From: Spirochaetales bacterium
GTDB lineage: Bacteria > Spirochaetota > Spirochaetia > DSM-27196 > SLST01
Length of the DNA: 7,000 bases
Assembly (NCBI GenBank): GCA_007130265.1
Contig: SLST01000103.1
Location: forward strand, 1-7,000
Direction: 5' to 3'
The notes beneath the pieces are model-generated. The model saw nothing but the letters and a program-made list of their open reading frames with translations. It was not told the origin of the DNA and searched no databases. Position 1 is the stretch's first letter, and every line of letters starts with the position of its first letter. A program made the translations under genes and the position numbers. Below are positions 6,650-7,000 of this stretch, piece after piece.

Positions 6650-6723
6650 TGGGCCCAGCAGGACTTGAACCTGCGACCAACGGATTATGAGTCCGCCGCT
6701 CTAACCAACTGAGCTATGGGCCC
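6650..6723 (-). tRNA. tRNA with CAU anticodon, most likely tRNA-Ile2 (lysidine-modified)
   Basis: Read on the - strand, the 74 nt fold as a perfect cloverleaf: acceptor GGGCCCA/TGGGCCC, D-stem GCTC/GAGC with loop AGTTGGTTA, anticodon stem GCGGA/TCCGT around loop CTCATAA (anticodon CAU), variable TGGTC, and T-arm GCAGG-TTCAAGT-CCTGC. The discriminator base is A. CCA is not encoded (GAA follows), so the nucleotidyltransferase must add it. CAU is shared by initiator Met, elongator Met and Ile2. The perfectly Watson-Crick first acceptor pair argues against initiator. C4-G69 and C5-G68, together with the variable and T-arm string TGGTCGCnGGTTCAAGTCC, closely match E. coli ileX, so Ile2 reading AUA after TilS modification is favoured over elongator Met. 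Nothing resembling a terminator separates it from the kinase gene 53 bp downstream. Confidence 0.95.
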
Positions 6724-6738
6724 GCACAACAGACCCCA

Positions 6739-6767
6739 AATGTGCCAAACCGCATGACCGCAGTCAA
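6739..6767 (-). promoter_or_regulatory. Candidate sigma-70 promoter for the tRNA (and possibly the kinase)
   Basis: On the - strand, TTGACT (6767-6762) as the -35 is followed after exactly 17 nt by CACATT (6744-6739). The latter keeps the key A2, A4 and T6 of the -10 and is preceded by TG as in extended -10 promoters. The predicted start point, about 6732, is some 9 nt before the tRNA 5' end. The -35 is strong and the -10 is poor. Confidence 0.42.
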
Positions 6768-6823
6768 GATGGCGGGGTGAATAGGTATATTAATCTTGAT
6801 AGCCGTTTTGAAAAGAATGGAGT

Positions 6824-6829
6824 TATATT
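6824..6829 (+). promoter_or_regulatory. Possible -10 element of the divergent + strand gene
   Basis: TATATT lies in an AT-rich stretch (about 6779-6832) that stands out from the GC-rich surroundings. A start point near 6836 would give a nearly leaderless mRNA for ATG 6839. There is no good -35 at the right distance (TTGATA at 6796-6801 is 22 nt away), so this is weak. Confidence 0.22.
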
Positions 6830-6838
6830 GCATCGTGA

Positions 6839-7000
6839 ATGAAGTCGGCGGTACGTTTTCCACGGCTGGTAGCAGAGACCCTTACCGGGCGTACCCTCGT
6901 CATCCCGGATTCGCTCGACCGGCGGATCGCGCTGGTAGTGTTGGCGTTTCGACGGCACGCGCAGCCGGCGGTCGACTCCTGGCTCGTACCTGTGGCGCGA
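6839..7000 (+). CDS. Start of a possible thioredoxin-fold, ATP10-like protein (partial)
   Basis: ATG 6839 opens a frame that stays open to the right edge: 54 residues beginning MKSAVRFPRLVAETLTGRTL. The pattern 'FPxLxxxxLxGxxLxIPDxL', then a hydrophobic strand (ALVVLAF) and HAQPAVDSWLVP, matches what I remember of bacterial ATP10-like/AhpC-TSA-like proteins, in which a strand ending in AF is followed by Q..VDTWLP. No CxxC is visible in this part. A TGA directly before the ATG (6836-6838) makes this the first possible start in frame. The nearest GGAG (6819-6822) is 16 nt upstream, far for a normal ribosome site. It is transcribed divergently from the tRNA and kinase. The GTG at 6835 opens a different frame with a composition unlike a protein. 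The family call is tentative. Confidence 0.55.
   Translation, partial: MKSAVRFPRLVAETLTGRTLVIPDSLDRRIALVVLAFRRHAQPAVDSWLVPVAR

Noticed and set aside
6597..6680. Longer kinase start inside the tRNA gene
   Set aside because: It would make coding sequence out of the tRNA T-arm. ATG 6596 has GGAG at good spacing and begins at the first predicted strand.
6650..6723. tRNA as an attachment site of an integrated element
   Set aside because: No integrase gene and no duplicate of the tRNA 3' end were seen in the window.
6835..7000. Alternative frame from GTG 6835
   Set aside because: Its translation lacks hydrophobic periodicity and looks like a shadow. The ATG 6839 frame shows a plausible thioredoxin-like start.

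Overview
This is a GC-rich bacterial window (roughly 60-65 % G+C by eye) with short intergenic gaps, good Shine-Dalgarno sites, 4-bp stop/start overlaps and a tRNA gene that does not encode its CCA end. The gene content suggests a free-living heterotroph. The HisKA_2 sensor kinase, the UroD-like protein and the uncommon Gfo/Idh subfamily would fit a high-GC spirochaete or a similar environmental lineage. That placement is weak inference, because there is no marker gene beyond one tRNA.

Region 1 (1-4119, + strand) looks like one tightly packed operon that starts before the window. It contains the C-terminal end of a left-handed beta-helix acyltransferase, a Gfo/Idh/MocA-type dehydrogenase (302-1435), two short-chain dehydrogenases in tandem (1484-2248 and 2261-3019), and a uroporphyrinogen-decarboxylase-like protein (3016-4119). 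Two junctions are 4-bp overlaps (GTGA and ATGA), and the others are 48 and 12 bp. Three dehydrogenases of different type beside a UroD-fold protein suggest a multi-step pathway on a sugar- or polyol-like substrate. The substrate cannot be read from the sequence. Three of these proteins have unusual residues at positions that are normally catalytic or metal-binding, which is the most interesting aspect of the window.

Region 2 (4120-4179) is a short gap between convergent genes with one GC-rich hairpin.

Region 3 (4180-6723, - strand) is read right to left: a CAU-anticodon tRNA (most likely tRNA-Ile2), then 53 bp later a cytoplasmic PAS-PAS-HisKA_2-HATPase sensor histidine kinase, and then an overlapping six-helix membrane protein. 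No response regulator is visible in the window.

Region 4 (6724-7000) has a short AT-rich divergent promoter region and the start of a + strand gene, whose first 54 residues resemble a thioredoxin-fold ATP10-like protein. It runs off the right edge.

No mobile element, CRISPR array, integrase, rRNA or long repeat was seen.
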